The notes under the pieces: model-generated
What the model was told of the DNA's origin: nothing
Databases searched by the model: none
The model's input: the letters and a program-made list of their open reading frames with translations, nothing else
Translations under genes and position numbers: made by a program
Source of the DNA: Mitsuaria sp. 7
GTDB lineage: Bacteria > Pseudomonadota > Gammaproteobacteria > Burkholderiales > Burkholderiaceae_C
Direction: 5' to 3'
Assembly (NCBI RefSeq): GCF_001653795.1
Contig: NZ_CP011514.1
Coordinates: 62,001 to 126,000, forward strand
DNA: 64,000 nt
In this document: positions 8,890-17,727 of the stretch, one piece after another
Numbering within the stretch: the first letter of the stretch is position 1
Layout: each line of letters starts with the position of its first letter

Positions 8890-9891
8890 TCAATCGATCT
8901 TGATGCCGGCGTCCTTCACGACCTTGCCCCAGCGGGCGAGGTCCTGGCGGATGAGCTGGCTGAACTGGTCGGGGGTGCTGACGGTGACGGCAACGCCTTC
9001 ATCGCCGAGCTTCTTCACGAGCGCGGGCTGCTGCAGCGCTTTCGTGAACTCGCTGTTCAGGCGCGCGACGATCTCCGGCGGCGTGCCGGCGGGCGCGAGG
9101 AAGCCGAACCAGGTCGCCGACTCCGCGCCCTTGAAGCCGGACTCGGCCAGCGTCGGCACGTTGGGCAGCTCCGGCAGCCGCTTGTCCGAGGTCACCGCGA
9201 GCGGACGCAGCTTGCCCTGGCGGATGTGGCCGAGCAGCGAGGGCGTGGTCGACAGGTAGAGGTCGACGTTGCTGCTGACCACGTCGGTGAGCGCCTGCCC
9301 CACGCCCTTGTACGGCACGTGCTGCAGCTTCACGCCGGCAGACTTCTGGAACAGCTCGGAGGCCAGATGCGCGACGGTGCCGTTGCCGGCCGAGGCGTAG
9401 TTCAGCACGCCCGGCCGGGCCTTCGCGGCGGCCACGGCGTCGGCGATGGTCTTCAGCTTCGAATCGGCGGAGGTCACCAGCACCAGCGGCGCCCGCGCCA
9501 CCAACCCGATGGGCGCGAGGTCCTTGGTCGGGTCATACGGCATGCGCGCGTACAGCCACGGATTGATCGACAGATTGCTGCTCTGGCCGAGCACCAGCGT
9601 GTAGCCGTCCTTGGACGACTTGGCGGCGGCGTCCACGCCGAGGTTGCCGCCGGCGCCGGGCTTGTTCTCGATGACGAAGACCCACTTGGCGGAAGTCGCC
9701 ACCGCCTGCGTGATCTCGCGGGCGATCACGTCGGTGCCGCCGCCGGGCGGGAAGGGCACGTAGACGCGGATGGGCTTGTTCGGATAGGGCGCGGCGACGG
9801 CCAGCGTCGCGCTGAAGGCCAGCGGAATGGCAAGCGCCATGGCCAGCGGCGTGGCGAGCGCCACGCGGCGCGAGAGCATCGATCGAATCAT
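8890..9891 (-). CDS. Bug-family tripartite tricarboxylate transporter receptor
   Basis: A 333-residue periplasmic solute-binding protein of the TctC/Bug family, greatly expanded in Burkholderiales. The signal peptide (MIRSMLSRRVALATPLAMAL, then an Ala-rich core) ends near AVAAPYP. It is followed by the family start PNKPIRVYVPFPPGGGTDVIAR and the ENKPGAGGNLG loop. It is the first gene of the operon, with the RraA-like gene starting 11 bases after its stop. No TctA/TctB membrane genes are adjacent, as is usual for Bug proteins, which may share permeases encoded elsewhere. A short hairpin-forming stretch (CCCCGG ... CCGGGG, 9910-9929) lies in the leader. Confidence 0.92.
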   Translation of the reverse strand: MIRSMLSRRVALATPLAMALAIPLAFSATLAVAAPYPNKPIRVYVPFPPGGGTDVIAREITQAVATSAKWVFVIENKPGAGGNLGVDAAAKSSKDGYTLVLGQSSNLSINPWLYARMPYDPTKDLAPIGLVARAPLVLVTSADSKLKTIADAVAAAKARPGVLNYASAGNGTVAHLASELFQKSAGVKLQHVPYKGVGQALTDVVSSNVDLYLSTTPSLLGHIRQGKLRPLAVTSDKRLPELPNVPTLAESGFKGAESATWFGFLAPAGTPPEIVARLNSEFTKALQQPALVKKLGDEGVAVTVSTPDQFSQLIRQDLARWGKVVKDAGIKID

Positions 9892-9954
9892 GGATTTGTC
9901 TCCGTGTCGCCCCGGTCCGTGGGCCGGGGTCTGGGCGTTCTTGAAGCTGTCGAG

Positions 9955-9967
9955 GCCAAGTATTGGC
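9955..9967. promoter_or_regulatory. Candidate LysR-type operator
   Basis: The intergenic space between the divergent Bug and LysR genes contains GCCAAGTATTGGC, a 5-bp inverted repeat around GTA. Position and symmetry fit an autoregulatory LysR site (T-N11-A type), but the evidence is only the palindrome and the gene layout. Confidence 0.35.
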
Positions 9968-10026
9968 GGTCGCTTCGCGCCGGTCCAATCGATTATTCTT
10001 TCGTTTTCATCAGCCGGGCTTTTGCC

Positions 10027-10899
10027 ATGGATCTCCGCGACCTGCGCTATTTCGAGACCATCGCCGAGCTGGAGCACGTCGGTCAGGCGGCCGAGCGCCT
10101 GCATCGCACGCAGCCCGCGCTGACCGGTGCCATCAGGCGTCTTGAGAAGGCGGCGGGCGCGCCGCTCTTCGAGCGCGCGGGGCGGGGCATCCGGCTGACG
10201 CCGGCCGGCAAGGTGATGCTGCGCTGGGCGCGACAGCTGCGCTTCGACGCGCAGGATGCGCAGCGCGAGATGAGCGACATCGGACGCGGCCTGTCGGGCG
10301 AAGTGCGTGTCGGCGTCGTGCCGACGGCGGCGCAGTTCCTGATGCCCAAGGCGGTGAGCCGGCTGCTCAAGGAAGCGCCGGAGGTCACGCTGAAGACGAC
10401 GGTCGCGCTGGTGGACGCGCTGATGCCGATGCTGCGAGCGGGAGAACTGGATCTGATCGTCGGCACCGAGCGGCGCGCGGAAGCGGGCTTCGTCTCACAG
10501 CGGCTGGTCGAGGATGCCGTCGTCGTCGCGGCCAGCGCGAAGCACCCGGTCTTCGCCGGGAAGACCAGCCTGAAGGCGCTTGGCGAATATCGCTGGGTGC
10601 TGCAGCCGGCCGGCGCGCCGACGCGCGACTGGCTCGACCACAGCTTCGATCGTCACGGGCTGCCGCGACCGGTCGTGCAGGTGGAAAGCAGCTCGCTGCA
10701 GATGCTGCCCGCGCTGATCGCCGAGACGGGGCTGCTGAGCTTCATCTCACGACGGCACCTCGAAGGCCCCGGCCGCCTGCGATCGCTGCGGGAGGTCGTG
10801 CTGAAGGACACCACGATGCGCCGCCACCTCGTGGTGACGCATCGCGCGCAGGCCTACCTCCCGCCGGCGGCGACGCGTCTGATCGCGCTGCTCAGCTGA
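10027..10899 (+). CDS. LysR-family transcriptional regulator
   Basis: A 290-residue regulator. The N-terminal winged helix-turn-helix has the classic pattern LRYFETIAELEHVGQAAERL, then QPALTGAIRRLE and LFER. The effector-binding domain follows from about residue 90 (GEVRVGVVPTAAQFLMPKAV). It is transcribed divergently from the Bug/RraA/dehydrogenase operon with 135 bases between start codons, the standard layout for a LysR protein controlling its neighbour and itself. The effector is probably the imported acid or an intermediate (inference). Confidence 0.9.
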   Translation: MDLRDLRYFETIAELEHVGQAAERLHRTQPALTGAIRRLEKAAGAPLFERAGRGIRLTPAGKVMLRWARQLRFDAQDAQREMSDIGRGLSGEVRVGVVPTAAQFLMPKAVSRLLKEAPEVTLKTTVALVDALMPMLRAGELDLIVGTERRAEAGFVSQRLVEDAVVVAASAKHPVFAGKTSLKALGEYRWVLQPAGAPTRDWLDHSFDRHGLPRPVVQVESSSLQMLPALIAETGLLSFISRRHLEGPGRLRSLREVVLKDTTMRRHLVVTHRAQAYLPPAATRLIALLS

Positions 10900-10948
10900 G
10901 CAGCGCTGCGTCGCCAAGCCGGCGCCCGGTCAATCGACCATCAATCGA

Positions 10949-11707
10949 TCAATCGATCCTGTACGACACGCCGGTGATGAACAGCGTATCGTTCTTCTTC
11001 AGCCCGTCGCCGGGGTTGCTGTCGTAGCGGTGCTGGACGGTGGCCGTGAGGCTGAACCGCTTGGTCATCGCGACTGAGATGCCGCCGTCGAAGGTGGCGC
11101 GGAATTCGCCGCTGTTGCGCAGGTCTGGCAGATAGGCCAGGCGCTGTTTGAGCGTCGTGTTGTCGGAAATCTTGTGGTTCGATTCTTCGGCGAAAAGCAG
11201 CTCGGTGTGGGAATACCGATCGCGGGCGACGCCGTCGATGACGGACGGCTCGACGTAGCGCTCGCGGGTGTAGCCCACACCGGTGGACACGTCCCAGGTC
11301 ACGTTGTCCTGCTTGATCAGGTGATAACCGAGACCGGTGCCGACGGAGAGTCGCGAGGACAGGTTCGCGGGCTCGTCCTTGAGCGCATCGAACTGCCCGA
11401 AGCCGAAGATGCGGTCGTTGATGTCGCGCTGGTAGTGCGTGCCGAAGGCATAGCGCTGCTCGGCCTCATCGTCGTCGTTCTTCAGGTACAGCGCGCGGCC
11501 GTTGAAGGAGAGCTTGTCGGTCTTCGTGGCCTTCACGGCTTCGCCGCTCAGGTTGACCGTCGTCGAGTCGCTGTTGCCCGACGAGAGGCTGGCCCCGGCG
11601 GTGAACAGCGCGCGCCATTGGCCGTCGTCCTTGACGGTGACCTGGGCGAAGGAGAGCAGGGGCGTTGCAACAAGGCAGGCGGCGGCGAGGAGGCGCGTCG
11701 GCGGCAT
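10949..11707 (-). CDS. DUF481-family outer-membrane beta-barrel protein
   Basis: A 252-residue protein with a signal peptide (MPPTRLLAAACLVATPLLSFAQ) followed by alternating beta-strand sequence typical of DUF481/YdiY-like barrels: GASLSSGNSDSTTVNLSGEA, WDVSTGVGYTRERYV, and a terminal strand LFITGVSYRID. ATG at 11707 is preceded by AAAGGAA. Longer in-frame starts exist, but they would bury the signal peptide. Function of the family is not firmly known. The stop is next to a run of TCAATCGA repeats, convergent with the LysR gene. Confidence 0.8.
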   Translation of the reverse strand: MPPTRLLAAACLVATPLLSFAQVTVKDDGQWRALFTAGASLSSGNSDSTTVNLSGEAVKATKTDKLSFNGRALYLKNDDDEAEQRYAFGTHYQRDINDRIFGFGQFDALKDEPANLSSRLSVGTGLGYHLIKQDNVTWDVSTGVGYTRERYVEPSVIDGVARDRYSHTELLFAEESNHKISDNTTLKQRLAYLPDLRNSGEFRATFDGGISVAMTKRFSLTATVQHRYDSNPGDGLKKNDTLFITGVSYRID

Positions 11708-11908
11708 GTCGATTCCTTTGGGAAGAGTGAACATGCGCCTGCTTCGGCAACCTCCGATCCCGTGCGTCTGCAATGCGCACGGTCTGGCTCCCGTCCGACG
11801 TCATCCGTCGGCTTCCGCTGACATCCCGCCGGCATGACGGGGTGAGCGCGAACCACTGATGATGTGTCGGTGTGTGACTCGGCCGCGTCTGCCGGCCAAT
11901 CCGGAAGA

Positions 11909-13255
11909 TCAGGCCACGGCGGGCACGACCGTGCCGACGCACGGTCCGAAGCCGATCGCGCGACGTCCCGGCGCCTCGCAACGACCGACCAGCGCGACGC
12001 TGTCGCCGTCCTGCAGGAAGTGGCGTTGCTCTCCGTTGGGCAGCGTGATCGCCTGCTTGCCGCCGTTGGTCAACTCCAGCAGCGAGCCGCCTTGGCCGCT
12101 GTCCGGTCCGGACATCGTGCCCGACCCGAACAGATCACCCGGCTGCAGGTTGCAGCCGTTGCTCGCGTGGTGCGTGAGCATCTGGGCGACGGTCCAGTAG
12201 GCATCGGCGAAGTCCGAGGCCATGAGCTTCGCCGGCGCCTCGCCGGCATCGCGCATCGCGCGGGTCTGCAGATGGACTTCCAGACGGATGGAGATCGCGC
12301 CGCGATCGCGGTTGGCCGCGCCGTCGAGATACGGCAGCGGCTGCGGATCGCCCTCGGGCCGCGCGAACGCGCGGCGGAACGGCGCCAGCGCCTCCATCGT
12401 GATCACCCACGGGGACAGCGTCGTCGCGAAGCTCTTCGACAGGAAGGGCCCCAGCGGCTGGTACTCCCAGGCCTGGATGTCGCGCGCCGACCAGTCGTTC
12501 AACAGCACGAGCCCGAACAGATGCTGCTCGGCGTCGCCGATCGCGATCGGATGGCCCTGCGCGTTGCCGGTGCCGACGAGGGCGCCGACCTCCAGCTCGT
12601 AGTCGAGCCGCTTGATCGGGCCGAAGCTCGGCAGCTCCGCATCGGGCGCACGCGTCTGGCCGACGGGGCGACGGAAGGTCTGCCCGCTCACGCCTATCGA
12701 CGACACGCGGCCGTGATAGCCGATGGGCACCCACTTGTAGTTCGGCAGCAGCGGGTTGTCGGGGCGGAACAGCTTGCCCACCGTCGTCGCGTGATGGATG
12801 CCGGCGTAGAAATCGGTGTAGTCGCCGATGCGGCAGGGCAGCGTCATCTCGACGTCGGTCATCGCCTTGAGCGCCGGCGCGAGCTGCTCGGACGACGTGG
12901 ATCCCGCGTCCGCGTTCAAGGCGGCGATGAGCTCATGGCGCAGCTGCCGGCGCAGGTCCGGGCCCATCGCCATCAGCGGGTTCAGGCCGAGGCCTTCGCA
13001 GGTGCGCAGCACCGCGCCGAGGCCGTCGGACAGCGCGCCCAGATCGGCGGCGGCGATCAGGTCCAGCACCTGGTCGCCGATTGCTGTGCCGGGCCGGAAC
13101 GAGCCGGTCGAGCCGGCCATGCGGAACATGCCCAGCGGCAGGTTCTGGATGGGGAAGTCGGTGTCCGGCGCATTCGCGGCGGCGATCCAGCTGCGCAGCG
13201 CGGGGTCGTGGGTGTGGTCGAGGTCGAGGTCAGTCATGGGGTCAGGCCTTGTCAT
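11909..13255 (-). CDS. fahA: Fumarylacetoacetase
   Basis: Hydrolyses 4-fumarylacetoacetate to fumarate and acetoacetate, the last step of tyrosine/homogentisate breakdown. Hallmarks are [13 protein letters not shown] (Asp metal ligand and catalytic His), LDYELEVG (two Glu ligands) and [11 protein letters not shown] (Asp ligand). Start choice: ATG at 13255 overlaps the hmgA stop as ATGA (448 residues). An internal ATG at 13237 gives 442 residues beginning MTDLDL. Either is plausible. It is the last gene of the homogentisate operon. No maleylacetoacetate isomerase gene is in the window, so that step must be encoded elsewhere or be glutathione-driven. Confidence 0.95.
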   Translation of the reverse strand: MTRPDPMTDLDLDHTHDPALRSWIAAANAPDTDFPIQNLPLGMFRMAGSTGSFRPGTAIGDQVLDLIAAADLGALSDGLGAVLRTCEGLGLNPLMAMGPDLRRQLRHELIAALNADAGSTSSEQLAPALKAMTDVEMTLPCRIGDYTDFYAGIHHATTVGKLFRPDNPLLPNYKWVPIGYHGRVSSIGVSGQTFRRPVGQTRAPDAELPSFGPIKRLDYELEVGALVGTGNAQGHPIAIGDAEQHLFGLVLLNDWSARDIQAWEYQPLGPFLSKSFATTLSPWVITMEALAPFRRAFARPEGDPQPLPYLDGAANRDRGAISIRLEVHLQTRAMRDAGEAPAKLMASDFADAYWTVAQMLTHHASNGCNLQPGDLFGSGTMSGPDSGQGGSLLELTNGGKQAITLPNGEQRHFLQDGDSVALVGRCEAPGRRAIGFGPCVGTVVPAVA

Positions 13256-14625
13256 TCGGAGGGATTCGGATGGAACTTGTCCTTCAGCGCGCCCCAGCAG
13301 GCGGCGTAGTTCGCGTCGAGCGCGCCGCCGTTGAGCGCCCACTCGGACGGCCGGAAGCGCCAGCGGCTCTCGAACATGAAGGCCAGCGTGTGATCGAGTT
13401 TCTGCGGTGTCAGTGTGCGCGTGCTGGCGGCCTCGAAGGCCTCGGCGTCGGGGCCGTGCGGCACCAGGCAGTTGTGCAGGCTCGCGCCGCCGGGACGGAA
13501 GCCTTCGGGCTTGGCGTCGTACTGGCCGTAGATCAGGCCCATGAACTCGCTCATCACGTTGCGGTGGTACCAGGGCGGACGGAAGGTGTCCTCCTGCACC
13601 AGCCAGCGCGGCGGGAAGATCACGAAGTCGCAGTTGGCCGTGCCGGGCGTGTCGCTGGGCGAGGTGAGCACGGTGAAGATCGACGGATCGGGATGATCGA
13701 AGCTGATCGAGCCGATCGTCATGAAGTCCTTGGTGTCGTACTTCAGCGGCGTGAGGTTGCCGTGCCAGGCGACGACGTTGAACGGCGTCACCGCCTGCGC
13801 GTTGCGCCACAGCGCGCCGCCGGTCTTGCGGATGACTTCGTACGGCGCGCCGTCGGGTTCATGCGCCGCGACGGGTGCGAGGAAGTCGCGCGGGTTGGCC
13901 AGGCCGTTGGAGCCGATGGGGCCGAGTTCAGGCAGCCGGAAGGCCGCGCCGTAGTTCTCGCAGACGTAGCCGCGGGCGTTGGCATCCGGGCCGTCGAGGG
14001 CCTCGACGCGGAAGTTCACACCGCGCGGGATCAACGCGATCTCGCCGGGTACGACGTCCAGCAGGCCCATCTCGGTCGTGAGCCGGAGCCCGCCTTCCTG
14101 CGGAACGATCAGCATCTCGCCGTCGGCGTTCATCAGCGCGCGGCGGGTCATCGGGCGGTTGAACGCGTAGATCAGCGATGCCATGCCGACCTGCGCGTCG
14201 GGATCGCCGTTGCTGACGATGGTCTTGATGCTGTCGACGAAGTCGACACCCGCCGCATTCGCTTGGGTCTCGGGCATCGGGAACGGATGCCAGCGCAACG
14301 GGTCCGGCGGCGCCGCGACGCCGCCTGCCGCACCGCTGGTCCAGAACGGCTGTTCGTAGGCATGGAACGCGCCCGTCACGACGGAAGGCTGGCGGCGATA
14401 CAGCCAGGTGCGGCGGTTCTCCACGCGCGGGGCGGTGAAGGCGCTGCCCGACAGCAACTCCGGATAGAGATCCATCGGCGCGCGCTGCGGGCTGTTGCGG
14501 CCCTTGGGCAAGGCGCCGGGAACGGACTCGGTCTCGAACTGGTTGCCGAAGCCGCTCTGATAGTTCAGCGCGCTCGGCGCCGTGCCGGTCGCCTCGGGCG
14601 AACGGAGAGTCTCTGGTGCGTTCAT
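13252..14625 (-). CDS. hmgA: Homogentisate 1,2-dioxygenase
   Basis: A 457-residue iron enzyme that opens the homogentisate ring to maleylacetoacetate. The N-terminal [12 protein letters not shown] block and the iron-site motifs [11 protein letters not shown] (His and Glu ligands six residues apart) and PHGPD (His ligand) are all present. It is coupled on both sides by ATGA overlaps: its start overlaps the DUF2783 stop and its stop overlaps the fahA start. This supports one polycistronic mRNA running from the MBL gene to fahA. Confidence 0.97.
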   Translation of the reverse strand: MNAPETLRSPEATGTAPSALNYQSGFGNQFETESVPGALPKGRNSPQRAPMDLYPELLSGSAFTAPRVENRRTWLYRRQPSVVTGAFHAYEQPFWTSGAAGGVAAPPDPLRWHPFPMPETQANAAGVDFVDSIKTIVSNGDPDAQVGMASLIYAFNRPMTRRALMNADGEMLIVPQEGGLRLTTEMGLLDVVPGEIALIPRGVNFRVEALDGPDANARGYVCENYGAAFRLPELGPIGSNGLANPRDFLAPVAAHEPDGAPYEVIRKTGGALWRNAQAVTPFNVVAWHGNLTPLKYDTKDFMTIGSISFDHPDPSIFTVLTSPSDTPGTANCDFVIFPPRWLVQEDTFRPPWYHRNVMSEFMGLIYGQYDAKPEGFRPGGASLHNCLVPHGPDAEAFEAASTRTLTPQKLDHTLAFMFESRWRFRPSEWALNGGALDANYAACWGALKDKFHPNPSE

Positions 14626-14894
14626 GCTTGTCCTCGTGGGGAAGCGTCGCCCGGGGTGGGGGCATCGATGGAAGCTGGGTGAACTGGAGAAACCGGAGGA
14701 ACCGGATTGGCGCGGGCCGCCGCGGACAGCGCGTCGAGCAGCACATCCTGCCGGCCGATGTGATTGGCGAGCAGCAGGATCAGGCGCGCGTTGAAGGCAT
14801 GGCTGGCGTCGACGTCCAGCCCATGATGCGCGCTCAGCAGCGCTTCGTAGAAATCGTCGCCGGCGTCGAAGTTAGGAGCGGTGATCAGCGGCAT
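14622..14894 (-). CDS. DUF2783 small protein, candidate hydroxylase coupling subunit
   Basis: A 90-residue protein. The first about 60 residues are the DUF2783 core ([20 protein letters not shown], then [25 protein letters not shown]), and the tail is Pro/Ala-rich. It overlaps the 3' end of the FAD-hydroxylase gene by 10 bases and the start of hmgA by ATGA. In Pseudomonas putida, 3-hydroxyphenylacetate 6-hydroxylase is a flavoprotein plus a small coupling protein (MhaA/MhaB). The size and position here fit the small partner, but this is inference from context, not from a shared motif I can verify. Confidence 0.65.
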   Translation of the reverse strand: MPLITAPNFDAGDDFYEALLSAHHGLDVDASHAFNARLILLLANHIGRQDVLLDALSAAARANPVPPVSPVHPASIDAPTPGDASPRGQA

Positions 14895-16609
14895 GCGGCG
14901 GGCTCCTCGAAGGGCGTGTCGTGGCCAAGCGCACGGCGCATCGCCGCCTCGATCGCTTCCCCCGTCGGCATCTTGCGCCAACGCGCGCAGACGTGCTGGT
15001 CAGGGCGCAGCAACACCACCGCGCCCGGGGCAGCGTCGTAGCGCTTTCGCACCAGCCCCTGTGCGTCGAGCGCATCGTCGATGTGGAGCGTGAGCATCGC
15101 GTGGAGCCCGGACTCCGCGTCGCCAGGCGCGGGCTCTCCACGGGGCATGGGGGATCCCTCCTGGACCCCCAAGCCCCATTCCGGCCCCACCCGCACCCGT
15201 TGACCCCGACTCCCTTCGTCGGCCTGGGCGAACACCATCACTGTGAATCGGCCCGGCTGCATCTGGCGCAACAGCCAGTCATCGCGGCCGTCGACGGCGA
15301 TCGGTGCGTCCGCAGCGGGCATGCCGTACTGCACCGTCGGCACCGAGAGCCGTCCGCTGTTGACCAGCCGGCGTGCAAAGTCGAAATCCTTGGCGAGCGT
15401 CAAGGTCGCGTCGCGGAACATCCGGCTGATGTCGCTCTTCGGCGTGATGAAGTCCGTCGAGCGCGTCGAGTTCAGGATGTTCTCGTCAGCGGCGATCTCT
15501 CGCTCGCGCGCATACGTGTCGAGGAGCGCATCCGGCGCGCGCCCCTGCACGACCGCCGCCAGCTTCCATGCGAGGTTGTCCGCGTCCTGAATGCCGGAGT
15601 TGGCGCCTCGTGCGCCAAACGGGGACACGCCATGCGCCGCGTCGCCCGCGAACAGGATGCGGCCGTGGCGGAAGCGGTCCATGCGCATGCAGGCGAAGGT
15701 GTAGACGCTCGCCCAGACCAGCTCGATCTCGGGCACCGCGCCGTCGCCACCCGCGGCGATCGACGCTGCGTTCATCAGCGTGCGCACGCGCGGCAGGATG
15801 CGCGCGGGCTGCTTCTCGAGTTCAGGATCGGCCTCCCAGCCAAGCTGGAAGTCGATGCGCCAGACGCCGTCGGGCTGCCGGTGCAGCAGCACGCTCTGAC
15901 CCGGATGGAAGGGCGGATCGAACCAGAACCAGCGCTCGGCGGGGAAGGGCGCGTTCATGCGCACGTCGGCGATGAGGAATCGGTCCTTGAACGTGCGGCC
16001 ATGGCTCTCCTCACCGATCAGCTTGCGCATCGTCGATCGCGATCCGTCGCAGGCGACGACGTGATCGGCGAGCAGCGTGTACGGACCCTCAGGCGTTTCG
16101 ATCTCGAGCGCGACGTGATCGTCATGCTGCGTCAGTCCGGTCACGCCGTGATGCCAGCGCAGATCGACCAGCGGGAGTTCGAGTGCGCGCTCGACGAGAA
16201 ATCCTTCGACGTAGTACTGCTGCAGGTTGACGAAGGCCGGCCGCTGGTGGCCGGACTCGGCGAGCAGGTTGAACTGGTAGACCTGCTCGTCGCGGAAGAA
16301 CACGCGGCCGACGCCCCAGGACACGCCCTTGTCCACCAGCCGCTGACCGCAGCCGAGGCGGTCGAGGATCTCCAGCGTCCGCTTCGCGAAGCACAACGCG
16401 CGCGAGCCGACGGAGAGCCGCCCATCGTTGTTGAGCAGCACCACGGGCACACCCTGCAGCGCGAGGTCGATCGCCGCCGTGAGCCCGACAGGACCGGCAC
16501 CGACGACGACCACCGGATGGCGAGCGACCTGGCCGCGCTGATGCGCATCCTGGTCCGCGCTGCGGCGGTAGGGATAGACGATGCGCTGGTAGTCGACGGC
16601 GGTATCCAT
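14885..16609 (-). CDS. FAD-dependent aromatic hydroxylase, MhpA/MhaA-like
   Basis: A 574-residue group A flavoprotein monooxygenase. The dinucleotide motif GAGPVG is at 37-42 in a VVVVGAGPVGLTAAIDLALQ context. The second FAD motif reads FAGDAAHGVSPFGARGANSG, and the C-terminal part has the thioredoxin-like extension of the MhpA/PheA group. Placed between a regulator-side MBL gene and DUF2783-hmgA-fahA, it probably makes homogentisate from 3-hydroxyphenylacetate or a related phenol. Start ATG at 16609 (MDTAVDYQRIVYPYRR). An alternative start 19 codons upstream is less likely. The DUF2783 gene overlaps its end. Confidence 0.85.
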   Translation of the reverse strand: MDTAVDYQRIVYPYRRSADQDAHQRGQVARHPVVVVGAGPVGLTAAIDLALQGVPVVLLNNDGRLSVGSRALCFAKRTLEILDRLGCGQRLVDKGVSWGVGRVFFRDEQVYQFNLLAESGHQRPAFVNLQQYYVEGFLVERALELPLVDLRWHHGVTGLTQHDDHVALEIETPEGPYTLLADHVVACDGSRSTMRKLIGEESHGRTFKDRFLIADVRMNAPFPAERWFWFDPPFHPGQSVLLHRQPDGVWRIDFQLGWEADPELEKQPARILPRVRTLMNAASIAAGGDGAVPEIELVWASVYTFACMRMDRFRHGRILFAGDAAHGVSPFGARGANSGIQDADNLAWKLAAVVQGRAPDALLDTYAREREIAADENILNSTRSTDFITPKSDISRMFRDATLTLAKDFDFARRLVNSGRLSVPTVQYGMPAADAPIAVDGRDDWLLRQMQPGRFTVMVFAQADEGSRGQRVRVGPEWGLGVQEGSPMPRGEPAPGDAESGLHAMLTLHIDDALDAQGLVRKRYDAAPGAVVLLRPDQHVCARWRKMPTGEAIEAAMRRALGHDTPFEEPAACR

Positions 16610-16644
16610 CGCGTGCTCGCGGGTCGTTGAGGCAGCGCTGGCGT

Positions 16645-17598
16645 TCAGCCTTCGAGCGTCTGCCACATCTCCTGGTCGCGCTGCGCGGTCCAGATGCGCG
16701 GATCGCGGAACTGGGTGACCTCGTCATAGCAGCGCGTGACGTCGAAGGGCATGCAGTGGTCGAAGATGACCCAGTGGCCGTACTTCTGCTTCATCACGGC
16801 GTAGGTGTCCTTGTAGACGGCGTTGAGCTCCTTGCCCGCGGCGACGCCTGCCTTCACGGAGGCGTGCAGGTCGGCGATGAAGCTGCGCGTCCCGGCCAGC
16901 CCTTGCGCGACGGACTCAGGCGTCGTCAACGCGGCGCCGCGTCCAGGCACCAGCGCGTCGGGCTTGAGCGCGGCCAGGTTGTCGAGCGTCTGCGGCCACT
17001 CGCTGAAGTACGCGTCGCCGGCATATGGCGTGGCGTCGAATTCCACGAGATCGCCGGAGAACAGGATCTTCTGCTCCGGCAGCCACGCGACGGTGTCGCC
17101 CTTCGTATGCCCGCGGCCGAGCTGCAGCAGCTGCACTTCGAGCTTGCCGAGCCACACGCTCATCGCGCCCTGGAAGGTGATGGTGGGCCAGGTGAGTCCT
17201 GCGGGCACCGATTCGACATTGCGGAACAGCCGCGGGAAGCGGCCGATCTCGCTGGCCTTGTCCTGCTCGCCGCGCTCGACGATGAGGTCGTAGGTATCGC
17301 GGCTCGCGATGATGTGCTCGGGCTCATACGCCGACGCACCCAGCACCCGCACCGCGTGGTAGTGGCTCATCACGACGTACTTGATGGGCTTGTCGGTGAC
17401 CTCGCGGATGCGACGGATCACGTCCTGCGCCATCACGGGCGTGGCTTGCGTGTCGATGACCATCACCGCGTCGTCGCCAATGATGATGCCGGTGTTGGGG
17501 TCGCCCTCGGCCGTATAGGCATAGGCGTTGTCGCTGAGCTTGACGAAGGAGACCTGCTTCTCCTCGACGTCGGCGTGGCTGGCGAACTGCTTGGTCAT
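16645..17598 (-). CDS. MBL-fold protein with altered metal-binding motif
   Basis: A 317-residue metallo-beta-lactamase-fold protein, first gene of the homogentisate operon. The normal HxHxDH signature is replaced: SHYHAVRV gives His79 and His81, but Val83 and Arg84 stand where Asp and His should be. Later ligands remain recognisable (LGRGHTKGDT, LFSGDLVEFD, and a His in VIFDHCMPF). Loss of the Asp/His pair removes the second zinc site of canonical enzymes, so it may bind one metal or have a changed chemistry. Its place in the operon suggests a role in aromatic-acid or thioester metabolism (inference). It ends 36 bases before the hydroxylase start. Confidence 0.8.
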   Translation of the reverse strand: MTKQFASHADVEEKQVSFVKLSDNAYAYTAEGDPNTGIIIGDDAVMVIDTQATPVMAQDVIRRIREVTDKPIKYVVMSHYHAVRVLGASAYEPEHIIASRDTYDLIVERGEQDKASEIGRFPRLFRNVESVPAGLTWPTITFQGAMSVWLGKLEVQLLQLGRGHTKGDTVAWLPEQKILFSGDLVEFDATPYAGDAYFSEWPQTLDNLAALKPDALVPGRGAALTTPESVAQGLAGTRSFIADLHASVKAGVAAGKELNAVYKDTYAVMKQKYGHWVIFDHCMPFDVTRCYDEVTQFRDPRIWTAQRDQEMWQTLEG

Positions 17599-17646
17599 GG
17601 CGTGTCCCGGGCGTTGGCTGAGGGGGAAGGATGGGGGAAGGCGGGT

Positions 17647-17714
17647 GCTGAATGAATTCAGCAAAACGGAATTCGTTTGTTGGATGCAAATATAGCCGTG
17701 TCGCTGAATTCGTT
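17647..17714. promoter_or_regulatory. Operator-like repeats between hmg operon and iclR gene
   Basis: The 129-base divergent control region holds a perfect inverted repeat GCTGAAT-GA-ATTCAGC (17647-17662) and two direct copies of GAATTCGTT (17669-17677 and 17706-17714). The second copy lies in TGAATTCGTTCA, itself symmetric. The region is A+T-richer than its surroundings. AT-rich palindromes of this sort are typical IclR-family binding sites. Binding by the adjacent regulator is inferred. Confidence 0.65.
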
Positions 17715-17727
17715 CAACAATAGCGAA

